NCBI GenBank assembly: GCA_017523725.1
Contig: JAFWVY010000023.1
Location: 62,001-126,000, forward strand
DNA: 64,000 nt
Origin: Bacteroidales bacterium
GTDB lineage: Bacteria > Bacteroidota > Bacteroidia > Bacteroidales > UBA4181
Reading direction: 5' to 3'
Made by a program: the position numbers and the translations under genes. Positions within the stretch are counted from its first letter, which is position 1. Each line of letters begins with the position of its first letter. The notes under the pieces are model-generated. The model was not told the DNA's origin and ran no database searches. It saw nothing but the letters and a program-made list of their open reading frames with translations. Shown here in pieces: positions 25,339 to 35,139 of this stretch.

Positions 25339-26988
25339 TTATTTCAGCGCGAAAGGCGTGCCGGTCGAGCCGTTGGCCGGTGCGAAATGCAGGGCGTGCA
25401 GGATGCTCGGAGTCACCGCCGTGATGTCGGTCTCGCCCGGAAGGATGCCGAACGGGATGTTCCATCCGCAGAAGACAAGCGGTACCGCGGCATCGTAGGC
25501 ATAGGACGAATTGCCGGAGGTGGTCAGTGCATCTTTTTCGGTCCAGCCGGGCAACAGGCTGAATACGATGTCTCCCGAGCGCTGTCGGCAGAACCCTTGC
25601 TGGATTTTCTGCGCGACGCCGGCAGTATAGCTGTTGCGCATCAGGTCCTGCGCCGTGAGAACGCAGCTCACACCCGAGATGTCCGACAAGAAACCGGCTG
25701 ACCGCGCCAATATTTCATCCTCCGGAATCTTCTCTGCTTCGAGCAGTGCCCGGTCGAAGTAAAGCTGCTGCCGATAGTAGCCGGAGATCCAGTTCCGGTT
25801 CCCGTAAGTGACATGCAGGAAACTGGTCAGCAAGGAGATGGCGCTGTTGGCGTTGAAGTTGCCTACGTTCATTCTGAGGGATGACATGTAGGCTGGCGGA
25901 TCGGCGCACCCGCCGGTCGAGGAGAATACGACCAGTACGTTGGCCAGTCCGATGGTCCGGTCCAGATAGGACAGCAGTTCGGCGATGTCCCGGTCCAGAC
26001 GTACGAAGGCATCGGCTGTTTCGATGGAGAACGGGCCGAAGAGACTGCCGATGGGACCGGTGGCCGCAAAACTGACAGACAGGAAATCCACGGCATCGTC
26101 CTGTCCGAGTCGTTCTGATTCTATAAGCTTGATGGCCAGTTCTTTGGTAATGGTGTTCCCTTCGGGGACTGCGGTGACGATCTGGTAGTCATCGGTATAG
26201 ATCTTGGCGTTGAGCGGCTTCGGGTCGTAGGGGAAGGTGTGCTGTCCGTTGAACCCGGTTTCCCAGGCGTTGTCGTCTGCGAGCCCGGTGTACTGCGGCA
26301 GCAGCCACTGCGGCGTCCATTTGGTCGAAATGGCCCGGTCGCCCGGTTTCTGGGCGTTGAGTTCCTGAATCCATGCCGGCAGTTGATCCATATAGAAAGA
26401 AGAAGTCATCCACAGGCCGCGGACCGTGTCGAACCAGAAGGCGCCGTCGGCCATGAATCCGGCAGGCAGGATGGCGCCGTCCGGCTGAAGCGATATGCCG
26501 AAGACTTTGCCGCGCATGGAGGTGCCGATTTTGATGGCATCTCCCAGCGTTGAGGCTTGCAGATAGCGGGGAGAATGCTGTCCGCGGGCATAACTCCCTC
26601 CGGTGGGGAAAGTGTGCCCGTCTGCCGTGGCTTCGGTCATGGCCTTCAAGTCCGGGCTGTACCAGCTGTCTGCCACGATGCCGTGTATGGCCGGTGTGGT
26701 GCCGGTGAACAGGGTGGCATAGGCCGGAGCGGCCTGGGTGAAATGGTAGTTGTAAACGGCCTTGGTGGCTGAGAGTCCCTGCCGCATCATCCATTTGAAA
26801 CCATTGTCGCCCATCAGGTGCCCGAATCGTCCCATATAATCCGTGCGCATCTGTTCCACAACGATGGAAAGCACCAGCCGCGGGTGTCCGGCATCGTCCG
26901 TCGCGGGAGAGGTTGCAGTTGGTTGCGGGAAACCCGGCCGGACGAAGAGCAGCAGCAGACCGGTCAGAAGAATTTTTTTTACAGCCAT
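25339..26988 (-). CDS. Alkaline-phosphatase-fold protein lacking the catalytic residues (PafA-like pseudoenzyme)
   Basis: 549 residues with an N-terminal signal peptide (about 1-22). It follows PafA-type phosphatases along its length (VVEQMRTDYM, FTGTTPAIHGI, AILPAG, RLDRDIAELL, RSGDIVFS), but every active-site position I can recall is changed: D38 to E45, nucleophile T79 to A86, N100 to D107, K162 and R164 to Q168 and D170, D305 and H309 to G311 and S315, the D352/H353 pair to G359/G360, and H486 to A501. Without metal ligands or nucleophile it cannot be a normal phosphatase. It overlaps the preceding membrane-protein gene by 10 bases, suggesting coupled translation. It may bind ligands or stabilise a partner (inference). 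Confidence 0.82.
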   Translation of the reverse strand: MAVKKILLTGLLLLFVRPGFPQPTATSPATDDAGHPRLVLSIVVEQMRTDYMGRFGHLMGDNGFKWMMRQGLSATKAVYNYHFTQAAPAYATLFTGTTPAIHGIVADSWYSPDLKAMTEATADGHTFPTGGSYARGQHSPRYLQASTLGDAIKIGTSMRGKVFGISLQPDGAILPAGFMADGAFWFDTVRGLWMTSSFYMDQLPAWIQELNAQKPGDRAISTKWTPQWLLPQYTGLADDNAWETGFNGQHTFPYDPKPLNAKIYTDDYQIVTAVPEGNTITKELAIKLIESERLGQDDAVDFLSVSFAATGPIGSLFGPFSIETADAFVRLDRDIAELLSYLDRTIGLANVLVVFSSTGGCADPPAYMSSLRMNVGNFNANSAISLLTSFLHVTYGNRNWISGYYRQQLYFDRALLEAEKIPEDEILARSAGFLSDISGVSCVLTAQDLMRNSYTAGVAQKIQQGFCRQRSGDIVFSLLPGWTEKDALTTSGNSSYAYDAAVPLVFCGWNIPFGILPGETDITAVTPSILHALHFAPANGSTGTPFALK

Positions 26989-28049
26989 GGGAGAGAATCG
27001 AAAGGAATCATTTCAATGAGTTGTGGAATATAGTTTTGCAGCCGCGGCAGTCCGTGCCGTACCATCAGACACTCTGCCTGCACCAGCAGCACGCCGATAA
27101 TCAGCACGGTGAATATCCGGGCGGCGCGCCGGGGCGACCGGCTGCTGTCGAAGAAGTCGGCCATCAGCAGCGACAGGAACGGCATGCAGCCCATATAGAG
27201 TGCGGCCGGATGGTCCGGCAGCAGGATAATCAGCAGCACAGACAGCAGAGCCGTCCACTGCATCATGGACCATGTGTGCCGGACATCGTTCTGGAACATG
27301 AAGATTTTGCGCCATAGCGCGACGAGTGCGGTCAGCGCCGTGAGAATCAGGACGGCTGCGGTCAGGATGGACAGCCAGGACGGCCAGGTCCATGCATCTG
27401 CCGGCAGACTTCCCGTCAGCCGGATCGGATGCGGGATGTCACGCCATGGGATGTCCCGGAAAACAAACAGCAGACTCTGCATGAGAAAGGCGGGTGTCAG
27501 CAGCCCCAGCAGCGAGGCCGCGGCCGAACGTCCGAACGACACGCTGGTCCATATCATGCTGATCCAGAAAATCAGAATGTACCATGAGGCGGGGCCGTAC
27601 AGCAAGCCGGCCAGGCCGATGAGCAGCCCGATGTCATAGGCGGCGCGTGTTTCTCCTTCCTGATGCAGGGAACCGAGCCGCCGGTCCGTGGCCAGCGTGA
27701 CCAGTACGAAGGCGGCCAGTGCCGTGTTGGGCACGCAGAGATCCGGCAGACAGGTGCAGCCGATGACCATGAGTGCGCCCGGCAGATAGTTCGCAACGCC
27801 GAGATGCCGGCGGTAAATGTGGACGACCAGCGCAATTTCGATGCAGAACAGCACCAGACCGACCGCGCGGTTGTCGAAAACCGTCCGGAGAATCGTCTGA
27901 GCCTGCCCCGGGCTGTCCCACAAAGCAGTCCAAAGCGGACGGGCGTCTGCGCCGCAGCCTCCCCACGACAACTGCAGCCCGAACAGCACCGCTGCCAGCA
28001 GGGTCAGGACAAATGCAGCATAGGACTTGGAGCTGAAGAAGGAGAACAT
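26979..28049 (-). CDS. Polytopic membrane protein (possibly DUF6427-like), function unknown
   Basis: 356 residues with about nine or ten hydrophobic helices and short polar loops, including VLTLLAAVLFGLQL near the start, LVLFCIEIALVVHIY, IGLAGLLYGPASWYILIFW and LTAAVLILTALTALVAL. The pattern resembles DUF6427 membrane proteins of Bacteroidota, a tentative match. It is 6 bases downstream of purD and overlaps the pseudophosphatase by 10 bases, so the three are probably one operon. No substrate or catalytic motif is evident. Confidence 0.7.
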   Translation of the reverse strand: MFSFFSSKSYAAFVLTLLAAVLFGLQLSWGGCGADARPLWTALWDSPGQAQTILRTVFDNRAVGLVLFCIEIALVVHIYRRHLGVANYLPGALMVIGCTCLPDLCVPNTALAAFVLVTLATDRRLGSLHQEGETRAAYDIGLLIGLAGLLYGPASWYILIFWISMIWTSVSFGRSAAASLLGLLTPAFLMQSLLFVFRDIPWRDIPHPIRLTGSLPADAWTWPSWLSILTAAVLILTALTALVALWRKIFMFQNDVRHTWSMMQWTALLSVLLIILLPDHPAALYMGCMPFLSLLMADFFDSSRSPRRAARIFTVLIIGVLLVQAECLMVRHGLPRLQNYIPQLIEMIPFDSLPWL

Positions 28050-28055
28050 GGTCGC

Positions 28056-29333
28056 TTACAGGCGTTGGAGGTCTTCGCCGATGTCCCGGCGGTTGTATTT
28101 GCCTTCGAAGGTGATGAGCGCAGCATTCCGGTTGGATTTTTCGAGCGCTTCGGCAATGGAGCCTCCCATGGCGGAGACCGAGATGACACGTCCGCCCGCC
28201 GTGACCACCTGTCCGTCCTGCCATTGCGTGCCGGCGTGGAACGCAATGGCGTCGGTCACCCGGTCGAGGCCTGTGATGGGCTTCCCTTTTTCGTAGCTGC
28301 CCGGATACCCGCCGGATACCAGCATGACGGTCGTGGCCGTCTGCGGGCTGATGGCGATTTGCTGCCGGTCGAGCGTCCGGTCTGCGGTGGCAGTGAACAG
28401 TTCGACGATATCCGATGAAATGCGCGGCATCACGGCTTCCGTTTCGGGATCGCCCATGCGGACATTGTACTCGATGACCATCGGGTCACCCTTGACATTG
28501 ATCAGTCCGAAGAAGATGAATCCCTGATAGTCGATGCCTTCCTGCCGCAGCCCGTCAACGGTGGGGCGGATGATGCGCTCCTCCACTTTCTGCATGAACG
28601 TGCGGTCTGCGAAGGGGACCGGCGATACGGCACCCATGCCGCCCGTGTTGGGTCCGGTGTCGCCTTCGCCGATGCGCTTGTAATCCTTGGCTTCGGGCAG
28701 CAGCACATAGTGCGTGCCGTCGGTCAGGATGAACACTGACAGCTCGATGCCCTCCAGGTATTCCTCGATGACCACGGTGGCGCTGGCTTCGCCGAATTTG
28801 CCGGCGAACATGGCATGCAGCTCTTGTACGGCTTCATCGCGCGAGGACAGGATCAGCACACCTTTGCCTGCGGCCAGGCCGTCGGCCTTGAGTACGTAGG
28901 GCGGTTGCAGTGTCTCCAGGAAGCCGACGGCCTCGGCTTCTTCGGAAGCCTTGAAACTTCTGTAGCGGGCCGTGGGGATGTGGTGACGCACCATGAAGGC
29001 CTTGGAGAACTCCTTGCTTCCTTCGAGCCGGGCACCGGCCTGGAAGGGGCCGATGAACCGGATGTCGCGCAAAGCGGGATTGGCGGCGAAATAGTCCCGG
29101 ATGCCCCGCACCAACGGTTCTTCCGGTCCGACGACTACCATGTCGATGCCGGTCTGCAGGCAGAACTCGGCGATGCCGCCGAAATCGTTCGGTTTCAGGG
29201 CTACGTTGGTGCCAACGGAGGCTGTGCCGGCATTGCCGGGGGCGATGTACAGTTTCGACAGCAGGGGACTCCGGGCTATTTTCCAGGCCAGTGCGTGGCA
29301 GCGTCCGCCGGAGCCTATCAGTAAGATATTCAT
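28056..29333 (-). CDS. purD: Phosphoribosylamine-glycine ligase
   Basis: 425-residue ATP-grasp enzyme converting 5-phosphoribosylamine and glycine to GAR in purine synthesis. It begins [18 protein letters not shown], followed by [12 protein letters not shown], the ATP-grasp core ([45 protein letters not shown]) and [14 protein letters not shown]. Start taken at 29333, aligning with family N-termini; the frame is open to 29480 but adds an unrelated Lys/Arg-rich extension. First gene of purD-membrane protein-pseudophosphatase. Confidence 0.96.
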   Translation of the reverse strand: MNILLIGSGGRCHALAWKIARSPLLSKLYIAPGNAGTASVGTNVALKPNDFGGIAEFCLQTGIDMVVVGPEEPLVRGIRDYFAANPALRDIRFIGPFQAGARLEGSKEFSKAFMVRHHIPTARYRSFKASEEAEAVGFLETLQPPYVLKADGLAAGKGVLILSSRDEAVQELHAMFAGKFGEASATVVIEEYLEGIELSVFILTDGTHYVLLPEAKDYKRIGEGDTGPNTGGMGAVSPVPFADRTFMQKVEERIIRPTVDGLRQEGIDYQGFIFFGLINVKGDPMVIEYNVRMGDPETEAVMPRISSDIVELFTATADRTLDRQQIAISPQTATTVMLVSGGYPGSYEKGKPITGLDRVTDAIAFHAGTQWQDGQVVTAGGRVISVSAMGGSIAEALEKSNRNAALITFEGKYNRRDIGEDLQRL

Positions 29334-29515
29334 ATAGATTGGAATGTTTAGAACAGATGCAACAAAAAAGATGTCGAATAAAAAGTAAAGATACAAAGAA
29401 TCCCGGCCGCTGCAAATGTTTTTTTTGCAGCAACTTTGGCGGCGAATGTTGTCGGGCGTCAGATTTTTTCGTATCTTCATCCCCAGTTTTCCCTTTATGG
29501 GGTATTTCCTGCAAA

Positions 29516-31000
29516 ATGTTTACACAACAAGATAGAAATCAATTCGATAAGAGAGGAATATCCGAGGCGGAGGTGCTGCGTCAGCTGCATTTTTTCGAGA
29601 CGGGATTCCCCGCATTGAATCTCGACCGGCCCGCTACGGTAGGCGACGGCATCGCCGTGCTCAGTGACGGAGAGATCTCCGCACTGGAGGCGGCTTACGA
29701 CCGTACGTCCGCGGAAAAGAAAATCGTCAAGTTCGTACCGGCTTCCGGCGCCGCGACGCGCATGTTCAAGGATATGTTCGCTTTTCTGAACACATCGGAG
29801 TACAGCAAGGCGGTGTCAGACCTCTGCGCCCGCCGCCGCGACCTGCCGTTCTACGACCTGCTGGCGCCGTATGCGGACGGACGGGAGGAGACCGGCGGAG
29901 ACCGGGCCTTCATCGCGGCCATGCTGGGCACGCCGGGTCTGGACTACGGCGCGCTGCCCAAGGCGCTGGTCCATTTCCACCGCTATGAGGACGGTGTCAG
30001 GACCTCGCTTGAGGAGCATCTGGTCGAGGGCGCCATGTACGCTTGTTCGGCAGGCCGGAAAGTGTACCTGCATTTCACGGTGTCACCCCAGCATCTGGAG
30101 GGATTCCGCCGCCGGGTTGCGGAGACGGCCGGAAAATACGGGCAGCGTTTCGGTGTGACGTATGACATTTCTTATTCGGTGCAGAGCCCTGCGACGGATA
30201 CGATCGCCGTCAATCCGGACAACACGCCGTTCCGGATGCAGGACGGGAGCATTTTGTTCCGGCCCGGCGGACACGGCGCCTTGCTGACCAATCTTGATGC
30301 CATCGATGCCGATCTGGTGTTTATCAAGAACATCGACAATGTGGTGCCCGACCGCAGCAAACCGGATACCGTTCGTTACAAGAAAGCGCTGGCGGCCTTG
30401 CTCTTCGATGTGCAGCGCCGGATTTTCGCTTATGAGGATCAACTGCAGCAGCCGGCTTCCGGTGCGCTGCTTGATGAAGTGTCGCGCTTCTTTGCGGAGA
30501 AATTGTTCATGGCCATGCCAGCCGGGTTCGACAGCCTGCCGGACGCGCAGCGCCAGGCTTTTCTGCTGCGTCTGCTTCACCGGCCGGTCCGCGTATGCGG
30601 TATGGTGAAGAACGAAGGCGAACCCGGTGGAGGGCCTTTCTGGGTGCGCCAACCGGACGGCACCTGTTCGCTGCAGATTGCCGAGTCATCGCAAATCGAC
30701 ATGCAGAATCCCGCCCAGGCTGCCATCGCCCGCAGCGCCACGCATTTCAACCCGGTGGACCTGGTCTGCGGCGTCCGGGATTTCCGTGGACGCAAGTTCG
30801 ACCTGATGGCATTCCGGGACGAAAATACGGGATTCATCTCCCATAAGTCGAAGGACGGACGGGACCTGAAGGCGCAGGAACTGCCTGGCCTGTGGAACGG
30901 GGCTATGGCCGACTGGAACACGCTGTTCGTCGAAGTGCCCGTCGCCACGTTCAATCCGGTCAAGACGGTCAACGACCTGTTGCGGCCGCAGCATCAGTAA
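29516..31000 (+). CDS. DUF4301 protein, nucleotidyltransferase-like
   Basis: 494 residues. The N-terminal third has [14 protein letters not shown], which resembles the nucleotide-binding loop of sugar-1-phosphate nucleotidyltransferases (GxGTRM). The middle contains [13 protein letters not shown] followed by FIKNIDNV, similar to GHGDLY and NxDN motifs of UTP-glucose/UDP-GlcNAc pyrophosphorylases. The DUF has no confirmed function; an NTP-sugar transferase-like role is inferred from these motifs. It starts at 29516 ([10 protein letters not shown]), the first Met consistent with the family. The next gene, a rhamnulokinase-like sugar kinase, begins 38 bases after its stop, so they are probably co-transcribed. 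Confidence 0.8.
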   Translation: MFTQQDRNQFDKRGISEAEVLRQLHFFETGFPALNLDRPATVGDGIAVLSDGEISALEAAYDRTSAEKKIVKFVPASGAATRMFKDMFAFLNTSEYSKAVSDLCARRRDLPFYDLLAPYADGREETGGDRAFIAAMLGTPGLDYGALPKALVHFHRYEDGVRTSLEEHLVEGAMYACSAGRKVYLHFTVSPQHLEGFRRRVAETAGKYGQRFGVTYDISYSVQSPATDTIAVNPDNTPFRMQDGSILFRPGGHGALLTNLDAIDADLVFIKNIDNVVPDRSKPDTVRYKKALAALLFDVQRRIFAYEDQLQQPASGALLDEVSRFFAEKLFMAMPAGFDSLPDAQRQAFLLRLLHRPVRVCGMVKNEGEPGGGPFWVRQPDGTCSLQIAESSQIDMQNPAQAAIARSATHFNPVDLVCGVRDFRGRKFDLMAFRDENTGFISHKSKDGRDLKAQELPGLWNGAMADWNTLFVEVPVATFNPVKTVNDLLRPQHQ

Positions 31001-31038
31001 ATCAACCCAAAGAAATATTCATTGCAAACCACAGAACT

Positions 31039-32508
31039 ATGAGTAAACATACCTTTATCGCTTTCGACTTGGGCGCAACAAGTTACCGTACCATCGCCGG
31101 CACGTTGGAAGACGGACAAATCTCCATGGAGGAAATCAGCCGTTTCCCGAACGGCATCGTAGGTGTCCTGGACCACTATCACTGGGATATCGTGAGCATA
31201 TTCAATAATCTGAAGGAGAGCCTGGCTATTTGCGCCAGAAAGAATATCAAGCCTGAATCCATCGGCATTGACACCTGGGGCGTCGATTTCGGTTTCCTGG
31301 GCGAGGACGGTGCGCTGCTCGGCCTGCCCTACGCCTACCGCGATCCGCATACGGTGGGCATGATGGAAGAGTATTTCAAATTGCTGCCCAGCAAGCGGGT
31401 GTATGAGCTGACCGGCATCCAGTTCATGAATTTCAACAGCCTTTTCCAGGTCTTCACGCTGAACCGCAACAAATGCTCTGCGCTGAAACATGCCAAGGAC
31501 CTGCTGTTCCTGCCGGATCTGCTGAACTATCTTTTCACCGGTGTGAAGAAAGCCGAATTCACCATCTCTACCACGTCGCAGATGTTGAATCCCGCCACTA
31601 TGCAGTTTGACAAGGAGCTGTTCGATGCCATGGGCGTGCCTATTTCGCTCATGCAGCCGGTGGTGCTGCCCGGCACGAAGCTGGGGCTCCTGACCGATTC
31701 CATTGCAAGGGATACCGGTCTGGGCAAGTTGCCGGTCGTGGCGGTTGCGTCGCACGATACGGGATCGGCCATCGCCGCCGTACCGGCCGAAGGTGACAAC
31801 TGGGCTTACCTCAGTTCGGGTACATGGTCGTTGATGGGTATCGAGACGCGACAGGCGCTGATCAACGACACGACGTTCAACATGAATTTCACGAACGAGG
31901 GCGGCGTAGAAGGTACATTCCGTTTTCTGAAGAACATTACCGGCATGTGGCTGCTCGAGCAGTGCCGCAAGGATTGGGGAGACATCTCTTACAAGGAAAT
32001 CGATGCGGCCTGCAACGCCTCCATGCCGTACGAGTCGTTCGTCGATCCCGATGCGGCGGTGTTCGCCAATCCGGACAGCATGGAAGACGCCATCAAGAAT
32101 TACTGCCGCGAAACGGGTCAGCCTATTCCCGAAGGCATCGGCCCCATCGCGCGCTGCATTTTCGAGAGCCTGGCCATGAAGTATCGCTATGTGCTGGACC
32201 AGTTACGCAACGTTTCTCCGCATCCGATTGAAAAACTGCATGTCATCGGCGGCGGCGCCAGAAACTTGCAGCTTTGCCAATATACGGCCAACGTCATCGC
32301 AATCCCGGTCATCGCCGGTCCTACCGAATGTACGGCCATGGGCAACCTTTTGGTGCAGGCCATGGGTCTCGGTTATCTGAAATCGCTGGCCGAGATTCGT
32401 GAAGTTGTTCGCAACTCTGTGAAAACCACGAAGTTCATTCCCAAGGATACGGAGATCTGGAATGCTGCCTACCAGAAATTCCTCCGTGTGACCGGTCTGA
32501 AAAAATAA
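31039..32508 (+). CDS. Rhamnulokinase-like FGGY-family carbohydrate kinase
   Basis: 489 residues, the same size as E. coli RhaB. FGGY motifs: FIAFDLGATSYRT (phosphate loop), SIGIDTWGVDFGFL (substrate/catalytic Asp region), VASHDTGSAIAAVP, YLSSGTWSLMG and IGGGARNLQLCQYTAN. These patterns fit rhamnulokinase best, though L-fuculose or another ketose is possible. No rhamnose isomerase, aldolase or transporter is nearby; instead DUF4301 lies just upstream. A strong terminator follows at 32531-32565. Confidence 0.86.
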   Translation: MSKHTFIAFDLGATSYRTIAGTLEDGQISMEEISRFPNGIVGVLDHYHWDIVSIFNNLKESLAICARKNIKPESIGIDTWGVDFGFLGEDGALLGLPYAYRDPHTVGMMEEYFKLLPSKRVYELTGIQFMNFNSLFQVFTLNRNKCSALKHAKDLLFLPDLLNYLFTGVKKAEFTISTTSQMLNPATMQFDKELFDAMGVPISLMQPVVLPGTKLGLLTDSIARDTGLGKLPVVAVASHDTGSAIAAVPAEGDNWAYLSSGTWSLMGIETRQALINDTTFNMNFTNEGGVEGTFRFLKNITGMWLLEQCRKDWGDISYKEIDAACNASMPYESFVDPDAAVFANPDSMEDAIKNYCRETGQPIPEGIGPIARCIFESLAMKYRYVLDQLRNVSPHPIEKLHVIGGGARNLQLCQYTANVIAIPVIAGPTECTAMGNLLVQAMGLGYLKSLAEIREVVRNSVKTTKFIPKDTEIWNAAYQKFLRVTGLKK

Positions 32509-32530
32509 CCGGTGACTGCCGATTTTTCCG

Positions 32531-32565
32531 GAGGGAATGGTCGGATGGCCATTCCCTCTTTTTTT
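32531..32565 (+). terminator. Rho-independent terminator after the rhamnulokinase gene
   Basis: Perfect 10-bp stem GAGGGAATGG/CCATTCCCTC around an 8-base loop (32541-32548), followed by seven T (32559-32565). It ends 29 bases before the preferred start of the DUF5686 gene. Confidence 0.85.
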
Positions 32566-32593
32566 GGCATGTTTTATGCGGGTTTTTAGGGTT

Positions 32594-35113
32594 ATGCTAA
32601 AAGCGATAAGACATTTCTTTCTTGTTACTGCCATTCTGACCGGTGTCCTGCCGCCTTTGACGGTTGTTGCGCAGAGCACCCGGGCGCGGGGAATCGTCAC
32701 TGACAGCAAGACGGGTGAGCCGATACCGTTTGCCACCGTCGCTTTTCTGAATACGCCCACCAGCATCACAACCGACTTCGACGGGCTCTATACGCTGGAG
32801 ACCCGTGCCGCCGCCCGGGAGATCGGCGTGGTGGCCGCCGGATACAGATCACAGACGGTGGCTGTGACGCCCGGCGCCTTCCAGACGGTCAACTTCAAGT
32901 TGGAATCGACCGACCTGGAACTGGAGAAGGTGGTCGTCGTGAGCGATGACAGCTACGAGCGGGCCATCATCGCACGCGCCGTCGCCAACCGTGAAAAGAA
33001 CGATCCGGCCAACATCCCGCGTCTGGCATGCGACCTTTATACCAAGACGGAGCTGGACCTTTCGAATTTCGAGCAACCGCTCAAGAACAAGCATCTGAAA
33101 AAGAATTTCGGGTTCGTCCTCGATTATGTGGACACGTCTTCGATGACGGGGAAGGCGTACCTGCCCATCATGATTGCCGAGACGGCCTCGCGTTACTATC
33201 AGTCGGCGCCGCCGCATTTGCCGATGACGCGCGAGGTCATTTACGCCAACCGGATTTCCGGTGTCAACGACGATACCTCCATATCGCAGTTTACGGGTAA
33301 TCTGTATGTAAATATTAACCTGTACAGCAATTATATAGATCTGTTTGACGTACATTTTGCCAGTCCGCTCTCGTCGCATGGCAACCTGTTCTACAAATAT
33401 TATCTGGTTGACAGCCTGGCGGTTGAAGGCCGGAAGACCTACACCATCCGCTTCCATCCCCGGTCGCTCTCGACACCGGTTTTCGATGGCGAATTGCAGA
33501 TCGATGCCGAGGACTATGCTTTGCGTTCTGCCCATGTCAAGATGATGAAGAACTTGAATGTCAACTGGGTGCGCAATCTTTCGTTCGATTTGGAGAATAC
33601 AAAGGTCGATAACCGGTACTGGTTCAAGCGTCAGGAGAAGATGTTCGCCGACTTCTCGGTGGTGATGAACGATTCGACCAAGACCATGTCGTTCCTCGGC
33701 CATCGCCAGGTGGACTACATGAACGTGGAGCTGGACGGGGAATTCCCGCCGGAGGTCATAGGCCCCGAACGTATTGAACGCAAGGTGCTGGTCATGGACA
33801 ATGACCGGAAATTCGACGAAGCGTACTGGCAGGCGGTACGCCCCTATGAACTTTCGCCACACGAGCAGCGGATATATCAGATGGTCGATTCTATCAAGAA
33901 TGTGCCGCTGTACCGCGATATTTACACGGTGGTTTCCATGTTGCTGGGCGGCTATTATGAGATGGACAAGGTGGCCATCGGCCCGTATTTCAAACTCGTA
34001 AGTTTCAACCGTCTGGAAGGACTCCGTCTGCAGTTCGGCGGCCGGACGATGGCCAACTGGAACAAGCGGTTGCGTCTGACATCCTATGTGGCGTACGGAC
34101 TCAAGGACAAGGAATGGAAGGGACTGGGCGGCGTGGAGTATGTCCTCCGGAAACAACCGCAGCGCAAACTGGAGGCGGTGGCCAAACACGATGTCGTTCA
34201 GTTGGGGCTGAGCGAGGGCGCACTTACCGAGGGCAACCTGGTTTCATCGGTCATGTCCCGGGGTGGCAACGAGCGCTTGAACCGTGTGAACCGTTTCGAC
34301 CTGATGTATGCTGCGGATTGGCGGAACGGATTGGAGGGCCGGTACGGCATCCGTTACCAGGAACTTTTCGATTCGCCGTATGTGCCGTTCATCCTCAGCG
34401 ACCATTCGGTGACGCATGATAAACTTACGTCTCTGACGTTCAGTGCAGAACACCGTTTTTCCTGGGACGAGATCGTCACCTACGGCAATTTCGTGAAACA
34501 CCGCCAGTACACGCCGTATCCTATCGTGACGGTGCGTGCGACGCTGGGGACGAAATTCGGCGGCGACTATGCCTATACCCGGCTGGACGGCACCGTGTCG
34601 TACCAGCTCAAGATACCGCCGCTCGGCACGTCCCGGATTCTCATCGAGGCCGGCCGGATTTTCGGCAAGGTGCCCTATCCGATGCTCAAAATCCACGAAG
34701 GCAACGGTACCTATTTCTATGACGAAACGGCTTTTTCCTGCATGAATTACTATGAGTTCGCCTCAGATGCCTGGGTGTCGTGGCGCTGGGAGCACGATTT
34801 CAAGGGCATTTTCCTGGGCAGCATCCCGTTGATGAAACGGTTGAAATGGCGTGAGGCGGTTTCTTTCAGAGGCGTATATGGCACGCTGGAAGACAAGAAC
34901 AATGGCAGCCTGCCGTCATCGTCCGCCTATCTGCTTTTTCCCGAAGGCATGACGTCTGTGGAAAAACCGTACCTCGAAGCCGGTGTCGGCATCAAGAATA
35001 TTCTGCGGGTGTTCCGTGTGGACGCCTTCTGGCGTCTGACACACCGGGATAAAGTAGGTGCGGACGAAATCCAGAATTTTACGGTGAACGTCGGTGCCGA
35101 ACTGAACTTCTAG
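32594..35113 (+). CDS. DUF5686 outer-membrane protein with N-terminal carboxypeptidase-like domain
   Basis: 839 residues. A signal peptide (about 1-27, ending VVAQS) is followed by a CarboxypepD_reg-like beta-sandwich (ARGIVTDSKTGEPIPFATVAF, then DFDGLYTL), and then the large DUF5686 region (HHK-like HLKKNFGFV, VNINLYSNYIDLF, DVHFASPLSSHG) with a C-terminal half rich in amphipathic strands, suggesting an outer-membrane barrel. Family role is unknown. The start at 32594 gives a good signal peptide; MRV at 32576 is an alternative. The gene begins close behind a terminator, and I see no clear promoter between them. Confidence 0.86.
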   Translation: MLKAIRHFFLVTAILTGVLPPLTVVAQSTRARGIVTDSKTGEPIPFATVAFLNTPTSITTDFDGLYTLETRAAAREIGVVAAGYRSQTVAVTPGAFQTVNFKLESTDLELEKVVVVSDDSYERAIIARAVANREKNDPANIPRLACDLYTKTELDLSNFEQPLKNKHLKKNFGFVLDYVDTSSMTGKAYLPIMIAETASRYYQSAPPHLPMTREVIYANRISGVNDDTSISQFTGNLYVNINLYSNYIDLFDVHFASPLSSHGNLFYKYYLVDSLAVEGRKTYTIRFHPRSLSTPVFDGELQIDAEDYALRSAHVKMMKNLNVNWVRNLSFDLENTKVDNRYWFKRQEKMFADFSVVMNDSTKTMSFLGHRQVDYMNVELDGEFPPEVIGPERIERKVLVMDNDRKFDEAYWQAVRPYELSPHEQRIYQMVDSIKNVPLYRDIYTVVSMLLGGYYEMDKVAIGPYFKLVSFNRLEGLRLQFGGRTMANWNKRLRLTSYVAYGLKDKEWKGLGGVEYVLRKQPQRKLEAVAKHDVVQLGLSEGALTEGNLVSSVMSRGGNERLNRVNRFDLMYAADWRNGLEGRYGIRYQELFDSPYVPFILSDHSVTHDKLTSLTFSAEHRFSWDEIVTYGNFVKHRQYTPYPIVTVRATLGTKFGGDYAYTRLDGTVSYQLKIPPLGTSRILIEAGRIFGKVPYPMLKIHEGNGTYFYDETAFSCMNYYEFASDAWVSWRWEHDFKGIFLGSIPLMKRLKWREAVSFRGVYGTLEDKNNGSLPSSSAYLLFPEGMTSVEKPYLEAGVGIKNILRVFRVDAFWRLTHRDKVGADEIQNFTVNVGAELNF

Positions 35114-35139
35114 CCCGTCCGGGATGCACCGGCCGGCGG

